Counted from the first letter of the stretch, positions 1-6,803 are shown. The stretch is DNA of 6,898 nucleotides from an uncultured Planctomycetales bacterium (GCA_937889015.1 CALARR010000028.1:1-6898), one strand, 5' to 3'. Program-made: numbers and translations. Notes: generated by a model not told the origin, from the letters alone.

Positions 1-70
1 TTGCCACGGTGCAGGAATTCGACGAAAATCAAAACCAGACGTGCGGAAAGAAGGAGCTACAGGCGCTAAG

Positions 71-99
71 TTGTGTATTTCTGGCGTATTTGGTATAAT
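71..99 (+). promoter_or_regulatory. Predicted sigma-70-type promoter with extended -10 box
   Basis: A perfect TATAAT box lies at 94-99, preceded by TGG at 91-93, which makes a TGn extended -10 element. A weak -35 candidate, TTGTGT (71-76), sits exactly 17 bases upstream and matches the consensus only in its TTG. The expected transcription start is near 106. The surrounding 100 bases are AT-richer than the rest of the window, as is common at promoters in GC-rich genomes. The nearest supported gene downstream starts only at 988, so what this promoter serves is an inference: either the three-gene operon through a leader of about 880 nt, or an unannotated RNA. Confidence 0.6.
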
Positions 100-106
100 G
101 TAAGGG

Positions 107-977
107 TCCGGTTTCCCGCGTTCCTTCCGATTGCCATTGGTCCTGCCAAGTGTGAGAGGTTACCCCCCCCACCTGAATTAGGCCCGGACGCTGCGTGTCA
201 CCCCAGTGCTTGCGTGTGGCGGTGACCGCCCAAGTAGCTAAGTCTACTGGAAAGCGACTGGCCCGTAAATCGACCGCGGACAACCACGCCAGAGCCTTCT
301 TCCCTCGACGCCCATGCTTGTTCAGCCCCAGGGCGTGGCCGAAGGGAGGTGCGGTGTTGGTTGTGGGAGCGGCTGGCAGGGATCCGGGCAAGAACGAGGG
401 GGCCGCGCCGGGCACGACTGCCGGTTCTGCGAGTGTCCAGGGTGCCTGAAAGGGCGGGATTGTACGCGGTTCTCGGCGCGCGGTGGAGGATGAAGAGGCG
501 AGGCGATCCTCAGTCGGTGAACGAAGGTTTGTTGGATTGCTTCTGTAGAGGGGGTGGTTGAGGGGCGGCTGCCGGTTCGATTGAGAAGAACAGCGGGCGC
601 GTTGGCTGGAAGGCGGCGTGCGGCGCTGTTACCATCACAAGGACTTAGGGCCGCCCCGGAACCTGTCGGCAGATCGTTCCGACTGGGCCGCCCGAGGTGG
701 CTGTGGCAGTTCTGGGACAGGTTCTTGTGTCGGCTGCTGGAGACGTATCGTCTGTTGACGCCCTGTAAGGCTGCACAGCATGGTACGGCGATGTTTGGGC
801 GAGATGCTGGGTTCCCGGCCGTCGCCCGCTTTGCGCTGCTAGTCTGAAGGTCAACAGAGGACGGTTTTCGCAGTCCGTCCAGGAATCCGCAACGGGAAGA
901 ACTCGACCGGTGGTCGACGGTGCGCGTTTGTCGCTGCGCGATGCACGGTGGGTGGATTGCCGGCTTTGCCTGAAGGT
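107..977. other. Long stretch without a supportable gene (possible leader or RNA)
   Basis: About 870 bases between the predicted promoter and the first gene. Open frames exist on both strands (for example 195-449 and 554-847 on +, 29-415 on -), but their translations are compositionally odd, rich in Arg/Ala/Gly/Pro, and resemble no family I know. Small inverted repeats are visible: GGCGG/CCGCC at 218-230 with a TGA loop; AGTAG/CTACT at 233-248; ACGCCC/GGGCGT at 308-336; GGACGG/CCGTCC at 859-880; TCGACC/GGTCGA at 903-917. An eight-C run lies at 163-170. None of the hairpins is followed by a T tract, so no terminator separates the promoter at 71-99 from the gene at 988. I do not recognise an RNase P, tmRNA, SRP, 6S or tRNA signature. 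Confidence 0.5.
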
Positions 978-981
978 GAGG
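978..981 (+). promoter_or_regulatory. Ribosome binding site deciding the start at 988
   Basis: GAGG lies six bases before the ATG at 988. It supports that ATG over the in-frame GTG at 910, and the choice also places a normal signal peptide at the N terminus. Confidence 0.65.
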
Positions 982-987
982 AAGCAT

Positions 988-2850
988 ATGCTGAGAACGA
1001 TCGGGGTGGTGGCATTGGTCCTCGCGGCGAGCGTGAGCCATGCGGCGTCGCCGGCGACCAAAGTGAACGTATTTGAGACCACGACTCGGCCGGGCACGGA
1101 GGGGGCGATCGATCGGATCGTGTTCCCCAAGTTGGCGGCGATGGATCTGAGGCCGGCGCTGTGCTCCGACGCGGTGTTCATTCGGCGGGTGTATCTGGAC
1201 GTGCTGGGCACGCTACCGACGTCGAAGGAGGCGCGGGAGTTCATCGAAGACAAGGACATGCGGAACAAGCGGCGGTTGTTGATCGACCGGGTGCTGGAGC
1301 GGGAGGAGTTTGCTTCGTATTGGGCGATGAAATGGGGCGACGTGCTGCGGATCAAGGCGGAGTTCCCGGCGAACCTGTGGCCCAATGCGGCCCAGGCCTA
1401 TCACCGCTGGGTGTACAACTCTTTGGCCACCAACAAGCCGTACGACAAGTTTGTGCGGGAATTGCTCACTTCGTGCGGCAGCAATTTCCGCGTTGGGCCG
1501 GTGAACTTCTACCGGGCGATCCAGACGCGGACGCCGGAGGGCCTTGCCGAGGGCGTGGCCCTGACGTTGATGGGCTCGCGGGCCGACGCGTGGCCGGCGG
1601 AGAGGCGCGCGGGCATGGCGGCCTTCTTTTCGCAGATCGGCTTCAAGCCCACGGCCGAGTGGAAAGAGGAAGTTGTTTACTGGGATCCCTATCGTCTGGC
1701 TGAGATTCCGGGCAGCGCGGTGGCGGGCAAGGCGGCGCTGTTGCCGCCCAAGCCCGAGCAAGGCGCGGCCGCGGCGGCACCGGCGAAGAAGCCGGTGGTG
1801 CTGAAGACACCGACGCCGTTGAAGGCGGTGTTCCCCGACGGCACGGAGGTGACGATACCGCCGGATCGCGATCCGCGGGACGTGTTCGCCGATTGGCTGA
1901 TCCGGCCGGAGAACCCCTGGTTTGCCAAGAGCATCGTCAATCGCATCTGGGCCTGGCTGCTGGGACGGGGGATCGTCCACGAGCCGGACGACATCCGGGA
2001 CGACAACCCGCCGGTGTATCCCGCCTTGCTGACCTACCTGGAGCAGGAGCTAGTCAAGGCCGACTACGATATGAAGGCCATCTATCGCCTGATCTTGAAT
2101 TCCAAGACGTACCAGGCGACCTCGCTGCTGCGCGTGAAGAATCCCAAGGCGGAGTCGCACTTTGGCAGCTATATCGTGCGGCGTTTGGACGCGGAGGTAT
2201 TGATCGACGCCATCAATAAGGTGACGGGCACGACGGACCTTTACACCAGCGCGATTCCGGAGCCATTCACCTATATTCCCTCCGACATGCCAGCCGTGGC
2301 GATTGCGGACGGCAGCATTACCAGCCCTTTCTTGAGTCTGTTCGGCCGGTCGGCGCGGGCCACGGGTCTCATGAACGAGCGCGCCACCAGGCCGATGCCG
2401 GGCCAGTGGCTGCACCTGCTCAATTCCAGCCACATTCAGCGGAAACTGGAATCGGGGACATGGATGCAGACGCTGACCCAATCGGCGAAGTCGTTGGACG
2501 ACATCATTGATGAGTTGTACCTGACGATTCTCTCGCGCTTTCCCACGCAGGAAGAGATGCAGTCGATCATGGAGTATCTGACGCATACGGTGGCCGCAGC
2601 AGAGTCGGGTAAGGGCGGCAAGGCGGGCAAGGGGGGGGATTCGGGCGGCAAGGCCGGCAAGCCGCCGGTGCCGGTCGGAGGGAAGTACGCCAAGCCACCT
2701 GTGCCCGGGAAGTACGGGAGGCCGCCTGTGGCGGCCGGCAAGCCCGGCAAATCCAATCTTCCGGAGTTGAGCGCCGCGCAGCGGCGTGACAACTCGATCG
2801 ATATCGCTTGGGCCCTGATCAACAGTATCGAGTTTCAGTATCGGCACTAG
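988..2850 (+). CDS. Secreted DUF1549/DUF1553 (PSCyt2/PSD1) domain protein
   Basis: 620 aa. The ATG at 988 is preferred over the in-frame GTG at 910 because it has a GAGG ribosome site and begins a clean Sec signal peptide (residues 1-19, hydrophobic GVVALVLAA core, likely cut after SHA). Residues about 40-240 match DUF1549 (PSCyt2): FIRRVYLDVLGTLPT (64-78), YWAMKWGDVLR (111-121), NKPYDKFVRELL (149-160), TRTPEGLAEGVALTLMGSR (180-198). The CxxCH motif usually found just after this point is absent. An Ala/Pro-rich linker (about 245-280) leads to DUF1553 (PSD1): RDPRDVFADWL (294-304), FAKSIVNRIWAWLLGRGIV (312-330), NPPVYPALL (340-348), RRLDAEVLIDAI (398-409). A Gly/Lys/Pro-rich segment (541-588) separates the last helices from the family-typical C terminus around WALINSIEF (608-616). 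There is no N-terminal PSCyt1 cytochrome domain. It is the first gene of a three-gene unit, 102 nt before the DUF1501 gene. The family is typical of Planctomycetota and its molecular role is not established. The family call is firm; any function is open. Confidence 0.92.
   Translation: MLRTIGVVALVLAASVSHAASPATKVNVFETTTRPGTEGAIDRIVFPKLAAMDLRPALCSDAVFIRRVYLDVLGTLPTSKEAREFIEDKDMRNKRRLLIDRVLEREEFASYWAMKWGDVLRIKAEFPANLWPNAAQAYHRWVYNSLATNKPYDKFVRELLTSCGSNFRVGPVNFYRAIQTRTPEGLAEGVALTLMGSRADAWPAERRAGMAAFFSQIGFKPTAEWKEEVVYWDPYRLAEIPGSAVAGKAALLPPKPEQGAAAAAPAKKPVVLKTPTPLKAVFPDGTEVTIPPDRDPRDVFADWLIRPENPWFAKSIVNRIWAWLLGRGIVHEPDDIRDDNPPVYPALLTYLEQELVKADYDMKAIYRLILNSKTYQATSLLRVKNPKAESHFGSYIVRRLDAEVLIDAINKVTGTTDLYTSAIPEPFTYIPSDMPAVAIADGSITSPFLSLFGRSARATGLMNERATRPMPGQWLHLLNSSHIQRKLESGTWMQTLTQSAKSLDDIIDELYLTILSRFPTQEEMQSIMEYLTHTVAAAESGKGGKAGKGGDSGGKAGKPPVPVGGKYAKPPVPGKYGRPPVAAGKPGKSNLPELSAAQRRDNSIDIAWALINSIEFQYRH
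2608..2751 (+). repeat. Gly/Lys/Pro-rich low-complexity coding repeat
   Basis: Codons 541-588 of the DUF1549/DUF1553 gene encode repeated GGKAGK and KPPVP/GRPPV units. At the DNA level an 18-base unit beginning GGGCGGCAAGG recurs at 2613-2630 and 2643-2660 with one mismatch, a 30-base period. KPPVP occurs at residues 558-562 and 569-573. An eight-G run lies at 2631-2638. The segment is strongly basic and probably disordered. The reading frame recovers a family-like C terminus after it, so the tract is in frame as sequenced. Confidence 0.85.
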
Positions 2851-2940
2851 CATCGGCCTGGAAACCGAGGAGCGTTGGCAAAACGGCATTCCAAACGCGT
2901 TCTGAATCATACCCCTTCAGTCCGCTTACCAACCGGATAC

Positions 2941-2944
2941 GGAG
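2941..2944 (+). promoter_or_regulatory. Ribosome binding site deciding the start at 2953
   Basis: GGAG sits eight bases before the ATG at 2953. It favours this ATG over the in-frame TTG at 2875, which would put 26 non-signal-like residues ahead of the Tat motif. Confidence 0.65.
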
Positions 2945-2952
2945 AACCGATC

Positions 2953-4296
2953 ATGAACCAGAACTACGACGATTCGACGAGGATTTCTCGACGCGAGGCG
3001 ATTTGCCGGGGCGTCGCGGGGGCGGCCAGCCTGGCGGCTGCCAACTATGTCGGTTCGGAGGCCTATGCGGCGGCGCCGGCCGCGACGACCGCCAAGGCCA
3101 AGTCGGTGATTCAGATCTTCCTGTGGGGCGGCATGTCGCACAACGACACGTGGGATCCGAAACCGGAGTCGGGCCGATCCTACATGGGCGACATGACGGA
3201 GACGATCGAGTCGAACGTGAGCGGGATCCGGTTGAGCGGCCTGTTTCCGATGCTGGCGAAGCAGGCGGACAAGTACTCGCTGATCCGCAGCATGACGCAC
3301 CGCAACAACGGTCACGAGACGGCGGCCTACCTGATGCAGACGGGACACGTGCCGGGCGAGCGGGTGTCGTATCCGAGCGTGGGGGCGGTGTTTGCGTTGG
3401 CCAAGAGCCGCACGTACAAGGGGTTGATTCCGCCGTACGTGGTGTTGACCTCGCCGCAGGGGCGATTTTCGGAGGAGGGCTTCCTGGGGCCGAAGTACAA
3501 GCCGTTCGCCACCGGCGGCGATCCGAACAGCCAGCGGTTCGAGGTCGAGGGGATCGTGGCGCGGGGGATTACCGATGAACGCCAGAAGGGACGTCGGAAC
3601 CTGTTGACCAAGCTGGACACGCTGGGTTCGTCGCTGAAGTTCAACGAGCAGATTTCCGCCACGCAGGAGGCCAAAGAGACGGCCTACGAACTGATCCTGG
3701 GCAAGGGCAAGGACGTGTTTGATCTTTCCCGGGAGAAGCCGGAACTGCGGGACAAGTATGGCCGGCACACGTTCGGGCAGGAGTGTCTGGTGGCGCGGCG
3801 ATTGGTGGAGGCGGAGGTTCCCTATGTGACCATCAACTATCCGGCGGGCTGGGACACGCACAAGGACCACTTCCAAGCCATCCGCCGGCAGTGTCCGCAA
3901 TTGGACCAGGGCCTGGCCGCGCTGTTGCAGGACCTGCAGGATCGGCGTCTGCTGGAGACCACGGTCGTGTGGTGCTGCGGCGAGTTTGGGCGGACGCCGA
4001 AGGTGGATTACCAGCCGCCGTGGAATGGCGGCCGGGGCCACTACGGCAACGTATTCAGCGTGCTGGTGGCGGGCGGGGGATTCAAGGGCGGGCACGTCGT
4101 GGGCTCGTCGAACGCCACTGGAGAGGAACCCAAGGACCGTCCGGTGTATCCGGTGGACCTGCTGGGGAGCATCTACCAGTTGGCCGGCATCGACACCAAG
4201 GGGAAACTGCCGCATCCGATGGGCATCGACGCGTACGTATTGCCCGAGCCGTCGGAGCGGGTGAAGTCGGGCGGGTTGTTGACCGAGATCATGTAG
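2953..4296 (+). CDS. Tat-exported DUF1501 family protein
   Basis: 447 aa, a usual length for DUF1501, a family in the alkaline phosphatase/sulfatase-like superfamily. The ATG at 2953 has a GGAG site and places a twin-arginine signal at the N terminus: SRREAIC at 12-18, a mildly hydrophobic Ala-rich stretch, and an AYA cleavage site at 37-39. A Tat signal suggests export in folded form, which fits a metal-dependent enzyme fold. Family motifs appear in order: LWGGMSHNDTWDPK (57-70), SMTHRNNGHE (113-122), GWDTH (299-303), GEFGRTPK (343-350), GRGHYG (360-365), GGGFKGGHVVGSSNATGEEP (374-393) and DLLGSIYQLAGID (402-414). The Asp, His and Glu residues in the SHNDTWD, WDTH, GEFGRTP and GHY motifs sit where metal ligands would be expected for this fold, but that assignment is inference. 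Two adjacent Cys (341-342) precede GEFGRTP. It is the middle gene, 23 nt before the PPC gene. DUF1501 genes are very often paired with DUF1549/DUF1553 genes in Planctomycetota. The substrate is unknown. Confidence 0.94.
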   Translation: MNQNYDDSTRISRREAICRGVAGAASLAAANYVGSEAYAAAPAATTAKAKSVIQIFLWGGMSHNDTWDPKPESGRSYMGDMTETIESNVSGIRLSGLFPMLAKQADKYSLIRSMTHRNNGHETAAYLMQTGHVPGERVSYPSVGAVFALAKSRTYKGLIPPYVVLTSPQGRFSEEGFLGPKYKPFATGGDPNSQRFEVEGIVARGITDERQKGRRNLLTKLDTLGSSLKFNEQISATQEAKETAYELILGKGKDVFDLSREKPELRDKYGRHTFGQECLVARRLVEAEVPYVTINYPAGWDTHKDHFQAIRRQCPQLDQGLAALLQDLQDRRLLETTVVWCCGEFGRTPKVDYQPPWNGGRGHYGNVFSVLVAGGGFKGGHVVGSSNATGEEPKDRPVYPVDLLGSIYQLAGIDTKGKLPHPMGIDAYVLPEPSERVKSGGLLTEIM

Positions 4297-4309
4297 CCAT
4301 CAGGTAAAT

Positions 4310-4313
4310 GGAG
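4310..4313 (+). promoter_or_regulatory. Ribosome binding site deciding the start at 4320
   Basis: GGAG six bases before the ATG at 4320. It overlaps the alternative ATG at 4308, which has only a weak AGG three bases upstream. The later ATG is therefore preferred; the difference is four residues. Confidence 0.55.
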
Positions 4314-4319
4314 TCGTAT

Positions 4320-6563
4320 ATGAGCAGCGTCCATGCACGCGCGGTGCTGGCGACGGCCATGGTGTTGGCCATGGCCTCGGCGGCAATCGCGCAGAATCGT
4401 CCCTACATTGGATACGCCTATCCGGCAGGCGGACAACAAGGCACGACGTTCCGCGTCAAGCTGGGAGGCCAGAACCTGGACGGCGTGAACAGCGTGACGG
4501 TGAGCGGGGAAGGGGTGTCGGGGAAGGTGGTGGAGTACTTGCGGAAGCTGGGCACGCAGGAAATGACGCTTTTGCGCGAGCAACTGAACGAGTTGAAGAA
4601 GCACGTGCCGGCGAAGAGTTGGGCCACGCTGATGGAGGCCACCGACGACAGCGAAGCGACGATGGGCTCGGAAATCGGGATGGTGAGCCAGGAGATGATG
4701 TCGCAGATGACTTCCGGTTCACGGAGCCGGTCGATCACGGCGGCGCAGTTCAAGAACCTGGGCATCGACCAGAAGATCCTGGACCTGGTGATCAAGATCC
4801 GCACGCGGTCGGCCGAGTATGTGCAGCGGCCGGCGAGTGCGGCGATCGCCAGCCTGGTGGTGGCCGAAGTGACGATCGCGGCCGACGCCGCGCCGGGCGA
4901 GCGCGAGTTGCGGATTGTGGGCGCGCGGGGCGTGTCGAACCCGCTGGTATTTTGCGTGGGCCAATCCACGGAAGCCAGCCGGGTGCCGATGGTCACCAGC
5001 GAGATCCAGGTCTTGGGCAAGGAGGCTTTGGCCCTGCGGCGGCAGCGCGACGACAACGATGAAGAGCGGCGCGTGACCATGCCCTGCACGGTGAACGGGC
5101 AGATTGGCTCGGCGGAAGTGCATCGCTATCGCTTCACCGCGAAGCAGAGTCAAGGACTGGTGATCTCGTCGATTGCGCGGGGGTTGATCCCGTTTGTCGC
5201 CGACGCCGTTCCGGGCTGGTTCCAGCCGGTGCTGACCCTGTACGACGCCAAGGGGCGGGAGGTGGCTTACAACGACGACAACTATTTCGATCCGGATCCG
5301 CTGATCGCGTTCCGGGCGCCGAAGACGGGCGAATACGTGGTGGCGATCACCGACGCGATCTATCGCGGGCGGGAGGATTTTGTGTACCGGGTGACGATCG
5401 ACGAGTCGCCGCTGGTGACGAGCATTTTCCCGCTGGGCGGGCCGGTGGGAACGACGCCGATGATCGACATGAAGGGTTGGAACCTGGAAGGGGCCCAGTT
5501 GAAGCCACCGCCGAAAGACGCCAAGGCGGGGATCTATACCCTGCGCGCAACTAAGGGCAAGCAGCAATCGAACCGGGTCCCGTTTGCGCTGGACACGTTG
5601 CCGGAGAGTTTCGACAAGGAGTCGAACAACGACATCGCGCATGCGCAGAAGGTCGAGTGCCCCCTGATTGTCAATGGGCGCATCGATCAGGCGGACGATT
5701 GGGACGTATTCCAGTTCAGCGGGCGGCGCGGGGAGACGATTGTGGCGGAGGTTCTGGCCCGGCGGCTGAACAGCCCGCTGGACAGCCTGGTGAAGATCAC
5801 CGACGCCAGCGGCAAACTGCTGGCGATCAACGACGACTTCGAGGATCCGGAGGCGGGCGCCAATACGCACTATGCCGATTCGTACATCATGTTCAAGCTG
5901 CCCGAGGACGGCACGTATTTCGTGCACCTGGGCGACACGACGCGGAGCGGCGGCGAGAAGTATGCCTACCGTTTGCGGATCAGCGGACCGCGGCCGGACT
6001 TTGCGTTGCGCGTGATGCCGTCGAGCGTGGCTCTGCGGCGGGGCAATAGTGAGACGGTGAGCGTGTTCATCGATCGCAAGGACGGGTTCGACGGTCCGGT
6101 GCGGTTGGGGCTGAAGGACGCGCCGGCGGGAATCTCGACCAACAGCGTGACGATCAACGGCAAAGACCTTGTCACGCGGCTGACGATCAAGGCCGACTCG
6201 AGCGCGAAGTTCGGGCTGTGCAACCTGATGGTGCAGGGGAGTGCGCAAGCGGGCTCGACCGATCTGGTGCGCGACGCGGTGCCGGCGGAAGATCGGATGC
6301 AGGCGTTCTTGTGGCGGCACCTGGTGCCGGCGCAGGAGTTCAAGGCCTACGTCGTCGATCCCAACGCCAGCAGTTCGAAGTCGCGTGCCCGGCCGCAAGC
6401 GACGAGCGCGGCGAAGCCGGCGAAAGGCGGCGGGAGCGGCGCTAAGTTCACTAAAGACCAGGTGGCGGGCCGGATGCGGCAGTTGAACTATCTGTATGAC
6501 GAGGGGTTGCTCTCGGTGGAGTTCTACCGCGAGCGGATGGCCGAATGTGAAGCGGCCAAATGA
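4320..6563 (+). CDS. Secreted TIG-like/PPC multidomain protein with SHOCT-like tail
   Basis: 747 aa from the ATG at 4320 (751 from the alternative at 4308). A Sec signal peptide covers residues 1-24 (VLATAMVLAMAS core, AIA cleavage site, mature start QNRPYIG). A TIG/IPT-like domain starts at about 28-66 (YPAGGQQGTTFRVKLGGQNL), is interrupted by a mostly helical segment (68-171), and finishes at about 172-212 (PGERELRIVGARGVSNPLVF). The first PPC (bacterial pre-peptidase C-terminal) domain is about 255-362 (TVNGQIGSAEVHRYRF, then YNDDNYFDPDPLIAFRAP). A second TIG-like domain is about 365-424 (FPLGGPVGTTPMIDMKGWNL). The second PPC domain is about 431-556 (IVNGRIDQADDWDVFQF, then INDDFEDPEAG). 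An Ig-like domain covers about 559-640, a Ser/Ala/Lys/Gly linker 682-706 and a SHOCT-like end 707-747. No protease or other catalytic domain is visible, so a binding or scaffold role at the cell surface is inferred. It is the last gene before the terminator at 6615. Proteins of this layout commonly neighbour DUF1501 genes in planctomycetes. Confidence 0.88.
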   Translation: MSSVHARAVLATAMVLAMASAAIAQNRPYIGYAYPAGGQQGTTFRVKLGGQNLDGVNSVTVSGEGVSGKVVEYLRKLGTQEMTLLREQLNELKKHVPAKSWATLMEATDDSEATMGSEIGMVSQEMMSQMTSGSRSRSITAAQFKNLGIDQKILDLVIKIRTRSAEYVQRPASAAIASLVVAEVTIAADAAPGERELRIVGARGVSNPLVFCVGQSTEASRVPMVTSEIQVLGKEALALRRQRDDNDEERRVTMPCTVNGQIGSAEVHRYRFTAKQSQGLVISSIARGLIPFVADAVPGWFQPVLTLYDAKGREVAYNDDNYFDPDPLIAFRAPKTGEYVVAITDAIYRGREDFVYRVTIDESPLVTSIFPLGGPVGTTPMIDMKGWNLEGAQLKPPPKDAKAGIYTLRATKGKQQSNRVPFALDTLPESFDKESNNDIAHAQKVECPLIVNGRIDQADDWDVFQFSGRRGETIVAEVLARRLNSPLDSLVKITDASGKLLAINDDFEDPEAGANTHYADSYIMFKLPEDGTYFVHLGDTTRSGGEKYAYRLRISGPRPDFALRVMPSSVALRRGNSETVSVFIDRKDGFDGPVRLGLKDAPAGISTNSVTINGKDLVTRLTIKADSSAKFGLCNLMVQGSAQAGSTDLVRDAVPAEDRMQAFLWRHLVPAQEFKAYVVDPNASSSKSRARPQATSAAKPAKGGGSGAKFTKDQVAGRMRQLNYLYDEGLLSVEFYRERMAECEAAK

Positions 6564-6614
6564 GGGCCGTGGAACCCTTGCGGCGATTGGGCGGCAAGGA
6601 TCTGTGAGAAATAG

Positions 6615-6648
6615 AACGCCACCCGGTGCAGACCGGGTGGCGTTTTTT
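6615..6648 (+). terminator. Rho-independent terminator closing the operon
   Basis: A perfect 13-bp stem, AACGCCACCCGGT (6615-6627) with ACCGGGTGGCGTT (6632-6644), closes on a GCAG loop and runs into six T (6643-6648). It starts 52 bases after the stop codon at 6563 and is the only strong terminator in the window. The A residues at the 5' base of the stem are few, so activity on the opposite strand is less likely. Confidence 0.93.
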
Positions 6649-6700
6649 GTCGCTGCACGGGAATACGCCGCGTCTGGGCGCATCGGGAGACGAGTTTGAC

Positions 6701-6756
6701 CACGAAATGCCGAAAACACGAAACGGCCATCTCCTTCGTGTGGTTGGGTTTTCGTG
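6701..6756. repeat. Nested CACGAAA/TTTCGTG inverted repeat
   Basis: An outer pair, CACGAAA (6701-6707) with TTTCGTG (6750-6756), encloses an inner pair, ACACGAA (6716-6722) with TTCGTGT (6735-6741). Half-matching CGAAAA and GGTTTT pieces lie between them. The whole can fold as an imperfect nested hairpin in non-coding DNA just past the operon terminator. From memory, CACGAA-type motifs recur between genes in planctomycetes and several other phyla. I could not check copy number. Confidence 0.55.
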
Positions 6757-6803
6757 ATCTTCGGTCTTTGAGGCGAAAAGAGATAGGAGGAACTGCCCTC
6801 GAA

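Noticed and set aside
1..69. Possible C-terminal end of an upstream gene (open to TAA at 67-69)
   Set aside because: Only 22 codons are visible, the other two plus-strand frames are also open there, and none gives a recognisable protein tail.
195..449. 84-codon plus-strand frame downstream of the promoter
   Set aside because: No Shine-Dalgarno-like site close to its start, Ala/Gly/Arg-rich product and no recognisable motif. Its position after the promoter is suggestive but not enough.
571..590. GGTTCGATT resembling a tRNA T-loop
   Set aside because: No matching T-stem, acceptor stem or anticodon arm can be built around it.
554..847. 97-codon plus-strand frame in the leader, GTG start
   Set aside because: Arg-rich product with no family resemblance; open frames of this length are common by chance at this GC content.
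322..1041. 239-codon minus-strand frame across the leader and the start of the first gene
   Set aside because: Low-complexity Pro/Arg/Ser composition, no ribosome site or family motif seen, and it overlaps the signal-peptide region of the well-supported gene at 988.
2875..2911. Possible internal promoter (TTGGCA) in the gap between genes one and two
   Set aside because: No acceptable -10 box lies 16-18 bases downstream; the nearest AT-rich hexamer is about 25 bases away.
2875..2952. Earlier TTG start for the DUF1501 gene
   Set aside because: It would add 26 residues before the twin-arginine signal and has a worse ribosome site than the ATG at 2953.
2926..4215. 429-codon open frame on the minus strand
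   Set aside because: Antisense to the DUF1501 gene; its Arg/His/Leu-rich composition and lack of motifs mark it as a shadow.
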